From Alphaproteobacteria bacterium (GTDB taxonomy: Bacteria > Pseudomonadota > Alphaproteobacteria > Micropepsales > Micropepsaceae): a DNA stretch of 64,000 nt. The translations under genes were made by a program, and so were the position numbers. Positions 19,896 through 27,530 of this stretch are shown piece after piece; the first letter of the stretch is position 1, and each line of letters begins with the position of its first letter. The notes under the pieces are model-generated. The model worked only from the letters and a program-made list of their open reading frames with translations. It had not been told where the DNA came from and did not search any database. The stretch is from the NCBI GenBank assembly GCA_028871345.1, contig JAGWNK010000011.1, positions 1 to 64,000 of the forward strand. The letters run 5' to 3'.

Positions 19896-20108
19896 ATGTT
19901 TGCGCCGACCTCGACTTGGGAAACGCGTTCAAGGCGCTGTGCGTTACCGCTACGAGTGGCGAGCAATCGGAGAATATGGCGAACACGATCGAATGGGCAA
20001 GGGCTTCGCGAGGTTTCGTGCCTTTCGAAGCGGAAAGGTTTGTCGCGCTGGCGCTGCAACGCGCCGGACGCGCTGCCTTTTCCGACTGTTTGTTCCTTGA
20101 TCCGCTAA
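19896..20108 (+). CDS. Possible short upstream ORF behind a very strong ribosome site
   Basis: ATG 19896 is preceded at six bases by AGGAGGAGG, one of the strongest Shine-Dalgarno sequences in the window. The 70-residue frame overlaps the first 133 bases of the sulfotransferase gene in another frame. It has no recognisable domain and its composition (Arg/Ser/Leu-rich) looks like an out-of-frame shadow downstream of 19976. It could be a leader ORF that couples translation to the sulfotransferase, or the ribosome site may be coincidental. I include it because of the signal, not the protein. Confidence 0.25.
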   Translation: MFAPTSTWETRSRRCALPLRVASNRRIWRTRSNGQGLREVSCLSKRKGLSRWRCNAPDALPFPTVCSLIR

Positions 20109-21172
20109 GGCGGTTGCTCGCTGCGTATGATGACGAAGCAGACCTCGGTCTGTTCGGCCGCATGGCGGTGCGCTTCGACGTCATGCGCTGCCTTACCAAC
20201 CTGTTGCGGCTGGATGAAGAGGAGGAGAAGAATCCGGCCATCGCCGCACGCCCGATCGCCGAGCCTCTGTTCATTACCGGATTGCCGCGGTCTTCGACGA
20301 CGTTCCTGCACACTTTGCTGGCACAGGATCCGGCCAACGCGGTACCGCGCTGCTGGCAGCTGATCTATCCCTACCCGCACCGCCGGCGGCTCTTGCGCGC
20401 CGATCTGCGCCGCAGCGTGGTCAAGTTGCAGTTCGGAATTTTCCGGGCGCTGTCGCCGGGTCTCGACGACCTTCATCCGTTGGCGGCCGATGCCCCTCAG
20501 GAATGCACGGACATCACAGCACAGGTGTTCCAGAGCCTGCGTTTCGACTCCACCTACCGCGTGCCGTCCTACCAATCATGGCTGCAGCGTCACGGACATC
20601 TCGATGCCTACCGGTTCCACCGCCGCTTTCTGCAGCATCTCGACGCCCAGTCGCCGGGGCGGTGGGTGTTGAAGTCGCCCGATCACGTCTTCGCGCTCGA
20701 CGCCATCGAGGCGGTCTATCCCGATGCGCACATCGTCTTCCTGCACCGCGATCCGGTCAGCGTCGTGGCATCCCAGGTCCGGTTGACGGAATCGCTGCGG
20801 AAGCCTTTCGCGCGCCGCATCGACCGCGCCGAAATCGGCCGCCAGAACGTCGCCAGCCTGATCGACGGCACCGACAGGATGACCAGGGCCGCGCAGCGCT
20901 CCGGCGCCATCCTGCATCTGCATTACCGCGACGTGGTGGCGTCGCCGATGGAGGCGGTGCGGTCCGTCTACCGCCATTGCGGACGCGACCTGGGGCCCGA
21001 CGCAGCGCGGCGCATGCAGGCTTGGCTCGACCGCGCCCGCCGGACGCCGCGCATCCGGCAAGCCTACAGCCTGAGCGAATTCGATCTCGACGCGCCCACC
21101 TTGCGCAAGCGGTTTCAGCGCTACATGGATGTGTTCGGAATTGTTCCGGAATGGTCCGTTTCGCCCCTGTAA
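19976..21172 (+). CDS. Sulfotransferase family protein
   Basis: This 398-residue PAPS-dependent sulfotransferase-fold protein is of the bacterial Sulfotransfer_3-like group. The 5'-phosphosulfate loop is ITGLPRSSTTFLHTLLAQDP near residue 100. The 3'-phosphate-binding strand and helix are IVFLHRDPVSVVASQVRL near 260, preceded by RWVLKSPDHVFALDAI. A long N-terminal helical region precedes the core. ATG 19976 has GGAG upstream. The stop overlaps the next gene by 22 bases, so the sulfotransferase and the membrane protein are co-translated. The acceptor molecule cannot be inferred. Confidence 0.88.
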   Translation: MANTIEWARASRGFVPFEAERFVALALQRAGRAAFSDCLFLDPLRRLLAAYDDEADLGLFGRMAVRFDVMRCLTNLLRLDEEEEKNPAIAARPIAEPLFITGLPRSSTTFLHTLLAQDPANAVPRCWQLIYPYPHRRRLLRADLRRSVVKLQFGIFRALSPGLDDLHPLAADAPQECTDITAQVFQSLRFDSTYRVPSYQSWLQRHGHLDAYRFHRRFLQHLDAQSPGRWVLKSPDHVFALDAIEAVYPDAHIVFLHRDPVSVVASQVRLTESLRKPFARRIDRAEIGRQNVASLIDGTDRMTRAAQRSGAILHLHYRDVVASPMEAVRSVYRHCGRDLGPDAARRMQAWLDRARRTPRIRQAYSLSEFDLDAPTLRKRFQRYMDVFGIVPEWSVSPL

Positions 21173-22125
21173 AGCTCGCCGCTTTCGCGCTCGGCTGCGC
21201 CGCGCTCGCCTGGCTGTTGGTCTATGCCGGCGCCGGAGCCGTGGTGCAGGCCGCGCTGCGCCTGGGATTGACGGGTCTCTGCATCGTCGCCCTGTTGCAC
21301 GCGCCGGTGCTCGCCGCCATGGGGATTGCATGGTGGAACATCGGCCGCGACGCCTCGGGCGCGGCGCTCGGGAAGTTCGTCGCCGCCCGCTTCGTGCGCG
21401 ACGCCGTATCGGAAGTCCTGCCGTTGTCGCAGCTGGGGGGCTTCGCTGCTGGCGTTCGGGCGCTGCATCTTGCGGGCGTGAGCACGCTTTGCGCCGCGGC
21501 CTCCATGTTCGCGGATCTGGTGGCCGAGTTCGCCGCCAAGCTGCCCTATGTCGTGGCCGGTATCGCAGTGCTGGCTTATCTGCGCCCGTGGTCCGCGCTG
21601 GCGTTGTCTTTGTTGTCGCTGATCGCCCTGATGGCCGCGGGCGGCGCGGCGCTCTTCGCCTTGCGCCGTCGCGTCGCGCTCGTCTCGGGCAGGCTCGCCG
21701 CCACGGCCGCGCGCCGCTGGGCGCCGCTGCGCTCGCTGGAGGATTTCCGCCAGGCGGTTGCACGCCTCGCCAGGCACGACCGGCCGCTCATCGCGGCCTT
21801 CGCCATCCACGCCGCCTGCTGGTTCTTCGGCGCGGTGGAAACCTGGATCATCTTCGCGTTGATGGGTGTCGAGCTCGGCGTCTCGCAGGCCCTCGTCATC
21901 GACGCCCTGGTGTCGGCGCTGCGCACCTTCGCCTTCCTGGTTCCGGGCGCCATCGGCATTCAGGAAGGCAGCTACGTCGCAGCCTGCGCCCTGTTCGGGA
22001 TCGGGCCCGCCGATGCCATCGCCTTTTCCGTCGTCCGGCGCGCGCGCGAGCTTGCGCTCGGCGCGCCGGGACTGGCGGCATGGCAGTGGCTGGAGGCGCG
22101 CGCCGTCACGCGCACCGAAAGCTGA
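21151..22125 (+). CDS. Lysylphosphatidylglycerol synthase TM-region / HpnL-like membrane protein
   Basis: This 324-residue polytopic membrane protein belongs to the LPG_synthase_TM (flippase-like) superfamily. It has six to eight hydrophobic segments, the conserved FVRDAVSEVLPLSQLGGF loop and the late FLVPGAIGIQEGSYVAACALFG, which matches the PG..G.QEG family signature. HpnL proteins of this group act in hopanoid production, but no hpn gene lies nearby. Overlap with the sulfotransferase suggests they handle the same lipid or glycan. Confidence 0.8.
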   Translation: MVRFAPVKLAAFALGCAALAWLLVYAGAGAVVQAALRLGLTGLCIVALLHAPVLAAMGIAWWNIGRDASGAALGKFVAARFVRDAVSEVLPLSQLGGFAAGVRALHLAGVSTLCAAASMFADLVAEFAAKLPYVVAGIAVLAYLRPWSALALSLLSLIALMAAGGAALFALRRRVALVSGRLAATAARRWAPLRSLEDFRQAVARLARHDRPLIAAFAIHAACWFFGAVETWIIFALMGVELGVSQALVIDALVSALRTFAFLVPGAIGIQEGSYVAACALFGIGPADAIAFSVVRRARELALGAPGLAAWQWLEARAVTRTES

Positions 22126-22131
22126 CCGGCG

Positions 22132-22533
22132 TCAGATGCCGTTCTGGATCTGGCCGTCCGGCGTCACCATGACGTCCTTGCTCTGTCCGTTCTTCGAGGC
22201 ATGTACGACGATGTCCTGGCCTTGCGGATGCAGGTCCTGGAAATTCTGATAGCCGGCCGCTTCCAGGACGTTCAACGCCTTCACTTCGCGGTCACCGACC
22301 ACCGTGTCGCCTTTCGCCATGCGGTGGCGGCCCATGCTCGCCGTCTTGCGGTGATGACGCATCATGCGATGGTGCTTCGGGTTCGCCTGGGCATTCTTTT
22401 GGGTGACATTGGTGTGCGTGTTGGCGGCCGGGGCCATGGACGAGTTGGCTGCAAGCGTGAGGGACGTCGCCGCCAGCGCGCTTCCCGCCAGGAACAGGAT
22501 TGAGGCGATGGCTGTCGCAGTTTGCCGGAACAT
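22132..22533 (-). CDS. Secreted His-rich small protein, PepSY-like tail
   Basis: This 133-residue protein has a signal peptide (MFRQTATAIASILFLAGSALAA). A mature low-complexity stretch rich in His, Met, Arg and Lys (HHRMMRHHRK, then MGRHRMAKGD) follows, then a C-terminal domain resembling a PepSY fold (EVKALNVLEAAGYQNFQDL, VMVTPDGQI). ATG 22533 follows GGAGTGGAAA closely; ATG 22545 is an alternative. The His/Met tract suggests metal binding in the periplasm, which is an inference. It faces the preceding membrane-protein gene with a six-base gap. Confidence 0.7.
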   Translation of the reverse strand: MFRQTATAIASILFLAGSALAATSLTLAANSSMAPAANTHTNVTQKNAQANPKHHRMMRHHRKTASMGRHRMAKGDTVVGDREVKALNVLEAAGYQNFQDLHPQGQDIVVHASKNGQSKDVMVTPDGQIQNGI

Positions 22534-22604
22534 TTTCCACTCCATTGTTGCATGCGGATGCATGTCACGTAGGAGTAGCAAATGAAGTCTTCCTGACGCC
22601 TGTA

Positions 22605-22633
22605 TTAAAAAGTGGATAGCCGCCTACAGCGGC
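22605..22633 (-). terminator. Weak terminator-like hairpin at the tnaA 3' end
   Basis: Read on the minus strand, GCCGC and GCGGC form a five-pair stem around TGTAG overlapping the tnaA stop, and a T run follows after about seven bases. The short stem and the gap before the T run make it a weak candidate. Confidence 0.25.
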
Positions 22634-23988
22634 GCGAAGCGGGCCGAGAAGTGACGCATGCGCTGCGGCTGCCACACGATCTTGAATCCGCGCAGGGAAC
22701 TTTTCCGTGCCGCGATCCTTTCGAACACTTCGACCACATAGTCGGCGTGGCTTTGCGTGTAGACGCGCCGCGGCATCGCCATGCGCACCAGATCCATGGG
22801 GGCGGCCGTTTCGGTTCCATCCGGATGCTGACCGAACATCACGGTTCCGATCTCGCAGGAGCGGATGCCTCCTTCCAGATACAGCGCCACCGCCAGCGAC
22901 TGTCCAGGATAGGACAGCGGCGGGATGTGGGAGAGGAACCGTCGCGCGTCGACGAAGATGGCGTGGCCGCCTGAAGGCTTGACCGTCGGCACATCGAGCT
23001 TCTCCAGCCGCTCGGCAATGTAGGCCGAGGTGCGCAGGCGGTAGGCGAGGTAGTCCTCGTCCACGATCTCCTTCAGCCCTTGGGCGATGGCGTCGAGGTC
23101 GCGTCCCGCCAGCCCGCCATAGGTGGGGAAGCCTTCCGTCAGGATCAGCCGCTCGCGCGCCGCCTGCGCCAGCGCGTCGTCGTTGAGCGCCAGCCAGCCG
23201 CCGATGTTGGCGAAGGCGTCCTTCTTGGCCGACATGGTCATGCCGTCCGCGTCGGCGAACATGTCGCGCACGATGTCTTCGACCTTGCGACCGGCCTGTC
23301 CAGGCTCGCGCAGCTTGATGAAATAGGCGTTCTCGGCGAAACGGCAGCCGTCGATGATGAAGGGCTTGCCGTGCTTGTGCGCCACCGCCGCCGTGGCGCG
23401 GATGTTCTCAAGACTGACAGGCTGGCCGCCGCCCGCGTTGTTGGTCACCGTCAGCATGACGCAGGGCACGCCCGCACCGTTCGCCGTGAGGAAGGCATCG
23501 AGGCGCTGCGTGTCCATGTTGCCCTTGAAGGGATGCAGGCTCTCGGGGTCGAGGCCTTCGGCGATCACCAGATCGACGCCTTCCGCGCCCGTGGCTTCGA
23601 TGTTGGCGCGCGTGGTGTCGAAGTGCGTGTTCGACGGCACGCTGCGTCCCTTGCCGCCCAACACCGAGAACAGGATCGCCTCGGCGGCGCGCCCCTGGTG
23701 TGCCGGCAGCACATGCTTGAAGGGGAAGAGGGTCTTCACCGCCGCCTCGAAGCGGAAGAACGAAGGACTGCCGGCATAGGATTCGTCGCCACCCATCAGC
23801 GCCGATTGCTGCGCCGCGCTCATCGCCGAGGTTCCGGAATCGGTCAACAGATCGATGATCACGTCGTCGGAATGCAGGTTGAAGAGGTTGTAGGAGGCCG
23901 CCGCCATCAGCCGCTCGCGTTCCTCGCGCGTCGACATGCGGATGGGCTCGACCGTCTTGATGCGGAAGGGCTCGATGATCGTCTTCAT
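22624..23988 (-). CDS. tnaA: Tryptophanase
   Basis: This PLP enzyme of about 454 residues cleaves L-tryptophan to indole, pyruvate and ammonia. The fold-family matches are FIDLLTDSGT-type IIDLLTDSGTSAMS, GDESYAGSPSFFRFE, LPAHQGRAAE, TVTNNAGGGQPVSLENI, CRFAENAYFIK and the PLP-lysine motif MSAKKDAFANIGG. Two positions separate it from tyrosine phenol-lyase: CEIGTVMFG (TPL has an Arg-containing MERG here) and a His in MRHFSARF where TPL has Phe. ATG 23988 is chosen; the upstream in-frame codon at 24018 is less likely. No TnaC-like leader peptide is visible upstream. Confidence 0.92.
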   Translation of the reverse strand: MKTIIEPFRIKTVEPIRMSTREERERLMAAASYNLFNLHSDDVIIDLLTDSGTSAMSAAQQSALMGGDESYAGSPSFFRFEAAVKTLFPFKHVLPAHQGRAAEAILFSVLGGKGRSVPSNTHFDTTRANIEATGAEGVDLVIAEGLDPESLHPFKGNMDTQRLDAFLTANGAGVPCVMLTVTNNAGGGQPVSLENIRATAAVAHKHGKPFIIDGCRFAENAYFIKLREPGQAGRKVEDIVRDMFADADGMTMSAKKDAFANIGGWLALNDDALAQAARERLILTEGFPTYGGLAGRDLDAIAQGLKEIVDEDYLAYRLRTSAYIAERLEKLDVPTVKPSGGHAIFVDARRFLSHIPPLSYPGQSLAVALYLEGGIRSCEIGTVMFGQHPDGTETAAPMDLVRMAMPRRVYTQSHADYVVEVFERIAARKSSLRGFKIVWQPQRMRHFSARFAPL

Positions 23989-24189
23989 ATCTGGTCCCCG
24001 GAATCGGCGGGCGCACAATAGACCTCACCCTCGCTTGGAGGGCAGGAGAAATGCGCATGGCGGCCCGCCGGATTCTCCCGCGGGTCGAATTTTCTGTGGC
24101 CAGGCTTGCTTCTTTCAATCTCCCCTGCAATGGGGCGACGAATCAAGAGGCGAACTCGGCAAATCCGGGGGAGGTGAGAATTGGACGGC

Positions 24190-24684
24190 TCACTTCCGTT
24201 CGCCGACACAGACGCCCGGGTTCACCAGTGCGCAGAGCTTGCCGTAAACCGCGTCGCGCAGATCCTTCTGCGTGGAGTCGAAAACCGTGAAGTCCTCTCG
24301 GCTGCCCCATCGGCTCACCCTTTTTCCGAGGGAAATCACCTGTTCGGTGTAGGCGATGTCGTGCGGCCCTTTTGATTCGATGCCGATGCTATAGATGCCG
24401 TCATGAAGCACGCCCGTGTTGATCGCCTTGATGCGGGCCAGCTTGACGGCAAGCTCTGCTCTATCGCCGTTGGGATAATCGCTGGCCAATGACGGATCGA
24501 ACAGGATGCTGACCGCCGTCAATGTTCCGGCGTGGAGCGACAACGAGTGTTCCGTGTGGTAGTCCAGGTTCTCCGTCCAGGACGCGATCGCCTGAGCGGG
24601 GCCCTTCGGCGCCTTGTCTTTCGCGATCGCCGACACCGGCGCGACGAGCATCAGCGCCGTGACTCCACAAACCCATTTGTGCAT
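24190..24684 (-). CDS. Secreted uncharacterised protein
   Basis: This 164-residue protein has a signal peptide (MHKWVCGVTALMLVAPVSAIA) and no domain I recognise. The mature part contains WTENLDYHTEHSLSLHAGTLTAV, a middle region with SDYPNGDRAELAVKLARI, and DFTVFDSTQKDLRDAVYGKL with two Cys near the C-terminus (KLCALVNPGVC) that could form a disulfide. ATG 24684 is supported by GGGAGGC upstream. It lies upstream of tnaA on the same strand across a 200-base gap. Confidence 0.7.
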   Translation of the reverse strand: MHKWVCGVTALMLVAPVSAIAKDKAPKGPAQAIASWTENLDYHTEHSLSLHAGTLTAVSILFDPSLASDYPNGDRAELAVKLARIKAINTGVLHDGIYSIGIESKGPHDIAYTEQVISLGKRVSRWGSREDFTVFDSTQKDLRDAVYGKLCALVNPGVCVGERK

Positions 24685-24802
24685 CGCTCAGCCTCCCAGT
24701 TCCCAACTGCATCCTAGAATGACTTGCAGAGTCGCGGAATGCGACCGTCCGTCCGCCGGGCGCTGACTTGGGGGCGGGTTTGCCGTGGCCGCTGTTTTCG
24801 AC

Positions 24803-25810
24803 TCATTTTCCCTTGGCCGGACCGGACGCTTGCGGCAGTCGAGCCATAAAGGCGTTCATCTCTCGGATGACCTCCGCCGTATTCGAACGGAACACCACGT
24901 GACTGGCATAAGGCAGGATCACGACACGCGCCTGCGGCACGCCCTTCTGGAAGGCACGGGCCTCTGCATACTCGTCGTGCACGGAGGTCCGGACGGACGG
25001 CGTCGCCTTGCGTTCATCATCCTTCGGTATCGCAAAGATCGCCAGAACGGGTGGCTTGATGTTCGAGAATTTCTCTTCGCCGTCGAGCGCCGCCTTCATC
25101 AACAGAAACTGCGGCGTCACTGGCGCCGGCGACAGCCGTAGTGACGCTGGGGTATCCTGCAATTCGGCCTGCCATTCCCTCAGATGCCGCTCGTAACGTG
25201 GAATATCCGTTTGCAGAAGTTCGCGAATCAAGAGCTTTGCATCGCCGGGACCGGCCCCCTGCAGCAGATCGAGCTTGGTCCGCAGATCGTGGTTATCAAT
25301 GACTTCCGAACCCAGCGCGGGGTCATAGAACGCGAAGGAATAGCCTGCATCGAGGTAAACCAGGCCCGAGACCTTGTCGGCGTGGTGGCTGCCGATGTAG
25401 CTCAGCTCTTCGCCGGCGATGGAATGACCTGCCAACACGGGACGATCCAGTCGAAGGGCTCCGATAACGGCCAATACATCGTCACCGAGACGGGAGGCGG
25501 AATAGTTTTCCATCGTCGGCGAGGGCTTGCTCGACGCGCCGAAACCCCGCCGCGTAATGGCGTAAACGTGATGATGGTCGATGAACGACGGAGCAAAGCC
25601 ATCGAATTCGTGGCCTGTTGCTCCGAAGCCCGCAAGAAAGACAAGCGCCCGGCCGGACCCTCCCCAGTCCAGCACCTCCAGCTTCACGTCCTTGGCGACC
25701 GCGACGAAAACCGTCTTCGGAGGAGGGGGGGCGGTCTCCGCCCGTGAATTCGCCCATGCCCCGAACATTGCCAGCAGGCACATGGCAACTACACAGCGCC
25801 GGACATGCAT
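24803..25810 (-). CDS. Exported alpha/beta hydrolase
   Basis: This serine hydrolase of about 335 residues has a signal peptide (MHVRRCVVAMCLLAMFGAWANSRA). The oxyanion strand is LVFLAGFGATGHEFDGFAP. ITRRGFGASSKPSP follows, then the nucleophile elbow GHSIAGEE near residue 130 and the C-terminal His in YASHVVF, with an acidic partner probably near DDERK. ATG 25810 is chosen because it places the signal peptide at the N-terminus; an in-frame ATG at 25861 is possible. The substrate is unknown. Confidence 0.82.
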   Translation of the reverse strand: MHVRRCVVAMCLLAMFGAWANSRAETAPPPPKTVFVAVAKDVKLEVLDWGGSGRALVFLAGFGATGHEFDGFAPSFIDHHHVYAITRRGFGASSKPSPTMENYSASRLGDDVLAVIGALRLDRPVLAGHSIAGEELSYIGSHHADKVSGLVYLDAGYSFAFYDPALGSEVIDNHDLRTKLDLLQGAGPGDAKLLIRELLQTDIPRYERHLREWQAELQDTPASLRLSPAPVTPQFLLMKAALDGEEKFSNIKPPVLAIFAIPKDDERKATPSVRTSVHDEYAEARAFQKGVPQARVVILPYASHVVFRSNTAEVIREMNAFMARLPQASGPAKGK

Positions 25811-25954
25811 CCGTGCCCCAGCAGTGGCGCTGCCGGCTGCGGCTTCCATTGTACGCCTCATCGAGATGGCCGCCTCCGTCCGTTCGTGGCGTCGAAGCGT
25901 AGCACGCAGTTCGCCCTCAGGCAGGAAGCCTCCGAGCGACACGACGATTCGTGC

Positions 25955-26377
25955 CTACACCGCGTAACTCGACAGCAGCAGGCTGGTTTCGGAGCCGGCG
26001 ATGCCCTTGATCTGGCGGATGCGCTGCAGCACGCGGTCGAAGGATTCCAGCGTGTCCGTGTTGAGCTCGACCACCATGTCCCAGCGGCCGTTGGTGGTGT
26101 GCAGGCTGGCGACCTCGGGATAGCCGCGCAGCACCTTGGCGATGCGATCCGAGCGCTCGCCTTCCACTTCGATCAGCATGATGGCGCGAATGCGCGGCAC
26201 CTCGGATTCCTGCCGCAGCCTGATGGTGAAGCCCTGGATGGTGCCGCGTTCGATCATGCGGTCGATGCGGTTCTGCACGGTGCCGCGCGACACGCCCAGC
26301 GTCTTGGCCAGCGAAGCCACCGGCAGCCGCGCGTCGCGGCGCAACAGTTCGATCAGCCGGCGGTCGGTGTCGTCCAT
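25955..26377 (-). CDS. Lrp/AsnC family transcriptional regulator
   Basis: This 140-residue regulator has an N-terminal winged helix (DDTDRRLIELLRRDARLPVASLAKTLGVSRGTVQNRIDRM) and a C-terminal RAM ligand-binding domain (IMLIEVEGERSDRIAKVLRG, ETSLLLSSYAV). It is divergent from the dimethylargininase-like gene with a 139-base gap, the standard arrangement for a local amino-acid-responsive Lrp. Arginine or ornithine is the likely effector, inferred from the neighbours. Confidence 0.92.
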   Translation of the reverse strand: MDDTDRRLIELLRRDARLPVASLAKTLGVSRGTVQNRIDRMIERGTIQGFTIRLRQESEVPRIRAIMLIEVEGERSDRIAKVLRGYPEVASLHTTNGRWDMVVELNTDTLESFDRVLQRIRQIKGIAGSETSLLLSSYAV

Positions 26378-26516
26378 GGCCTGCCCCTGCTTGGCAAAAC
26401 GCCAGCCACACTTGTCATTCTGTCAGAAAATCGCGCAAAACTCAACATCCTGCTGGCTTTTTGTTACCGCGGGCAGCGCCCATCTTTGAGTCTGTCGCAG
26501 CAGATCTGGAGTTCCG

Positions 26517-27404
26517 ATGTCCCGCGCCCCGAGCCTCTTGATGGTCGATCCCGGCCACTTCGAAGTGTCCTACACCATCAATCCCTGGATGAAGCCCGAT
26601 GCGTGGTCGCAGGATCGCGAAGGCCATTTCCGCGCCGCGCAGGCCTCGTCGCTGGCGCTGCGCCAGGCCCTGGAGAAGGCCGGCGCCGAAGTCATTATGA
26701 TGCCCGGCGCCGCGGGACTGCCCGACATGGTGTTCCCTGCCAATGCCGCCGTGGTGCTCGACGGCCGCGCCATCGTGGCACGCTTCCGCTGCCCCGAACG
26801 CCGCGGCGAGGAGGCGTTGTTCCTGAAGCTCTTCCAGTCCTATCGCGCCCGCGGCCTGTTCACCGAGGTCGCGCAGTATCCCGAAACCGTCTTCCAGGAA
26901 GGCGCCGGCGACTGCATCTGGGACCACACGCGCCAGTTCTTCTGGGCGGGCTACGGCCAGCGCTCGGTGCGCGAGTCGCTGGCGGTCACCAGGGATTTCT
27001 TCGGCGTGACGATCGAGCCTCTCGAGCTGGTGTCGCCGCGCTTCTACCACCTCGATACCTGCTTCCTCAGCCTTTCGGGCGGCGAAGTCGTCTATTACCC
27101 GCAGGCCTTCTCGGAAGCCGGCCGCGGCCGCATCCGCGACATCGTGGGTGCCGACAAGCTGATCGCCGCGGGCGACGAGGACGCGGCGGCCTTCTGCATC
27201 AACGCCGTGAATTTCGGCCGCGAGATCGTCATGGCGCGTCCTAAGGACGGCTTGCGCGCCAAGCTGTCCGAGCGCGGCTATCACGTGACGGGGGTCGATC
27301 TGGATTCCTTCATCATGTCCGGCGGCGGCGCTTATTGCATGACGCTGCGCCTCGACCGGGCGAGCGACGCGGCCACGGCGAAGGCCAAAGTGGCGCGGGC
27401 ATGA
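26517..27404 (+). CDS. Dimethylargininase / arginine-deiminase-related hydrolase
   Basis: This 295-residue amidinotransferase-fold (pentein) enzyme resembles the alphaproteobacterial DDAH/arginine-dihydrolase group that sits beside ornithine aminotransferase. Matching features are MVDPGHFEVSYTINPWMKP, the substrate-loop MVFPANAAVVLDG, EGAGDCIWD (acidic ligand), a catalytic His in YHLDTCFLSL and the C-terminal nucleophile Cys in SGGGAYCMTLRL. These groups hydrolyse arginine or methylarginine to release citrulline or ornithine. The neighbouring rocD favours a route feeding ornithine breakdown. Confidence 0.85.
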   Translation: MSRAPSLLMVDPGHFEVSYTINPWMKPDAWSQDREGHFRAAQASSLALRQALEKAGAEVIMMPGAAGLPDMVFPANAAVVLDGRAIVARFRCPERRGEEALFLKLFQSYRARGLFTEVAQYPETVFQEGAGDCIWDHTRQFFWAGYGQRSVRESLAVTRDFFGVTIEPLELVSPRFYHLDTCFLSLSGGEVVYYPQAFSEAGRGRIRDIVGADKLIAAGDEDAAAFCINAVNFGREIVMARPKDGLRAKLSERGYHVTGVDLDSFIMSGGGAYCMTLRLDRASDAATAKAKVARA

Positions 27405-27410
27405 ATGTTT

Positions 27411-27450
27411 TCTCCCCCCGTTTATGGGGGGAGTGCCGCCGAAGGCGGCG
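27411..27450. repeat. Tandem perfect hairpins between the hydrolase and rocD
   Basis: CTCCCCCC and GGGGGGAG (27412-27419 and 27426-27433) form a perfect eight-pair stem around GTTTAT. GCCGCC and GGCGGC (27435-27440 and 27444-27449) follow at once as a second stem around GAA. GC-rich sequence resembling the elements near 30125 and 42480 continues to about 27510. This looks like a dispersed palindromic element that may lower readthrough into rocD. It is not a classical T-tract terminator. Confidence 0.55.
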
Positions 27451-27530
27451 AGGGTGGTCCCCCTCGGACCGCTTTGCGGCTACTTCCCCTGCAAACGGGC
27501 AGGACAAGGGGCCATCCCTGGGAGGATGAC

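Noticed and set aside
23989-24189. TnaC-type leader peptide upstream of tnaA
   Set aside because: No short frame with a Trp and the Pro-rich end is visible on the minus strand in this gap.
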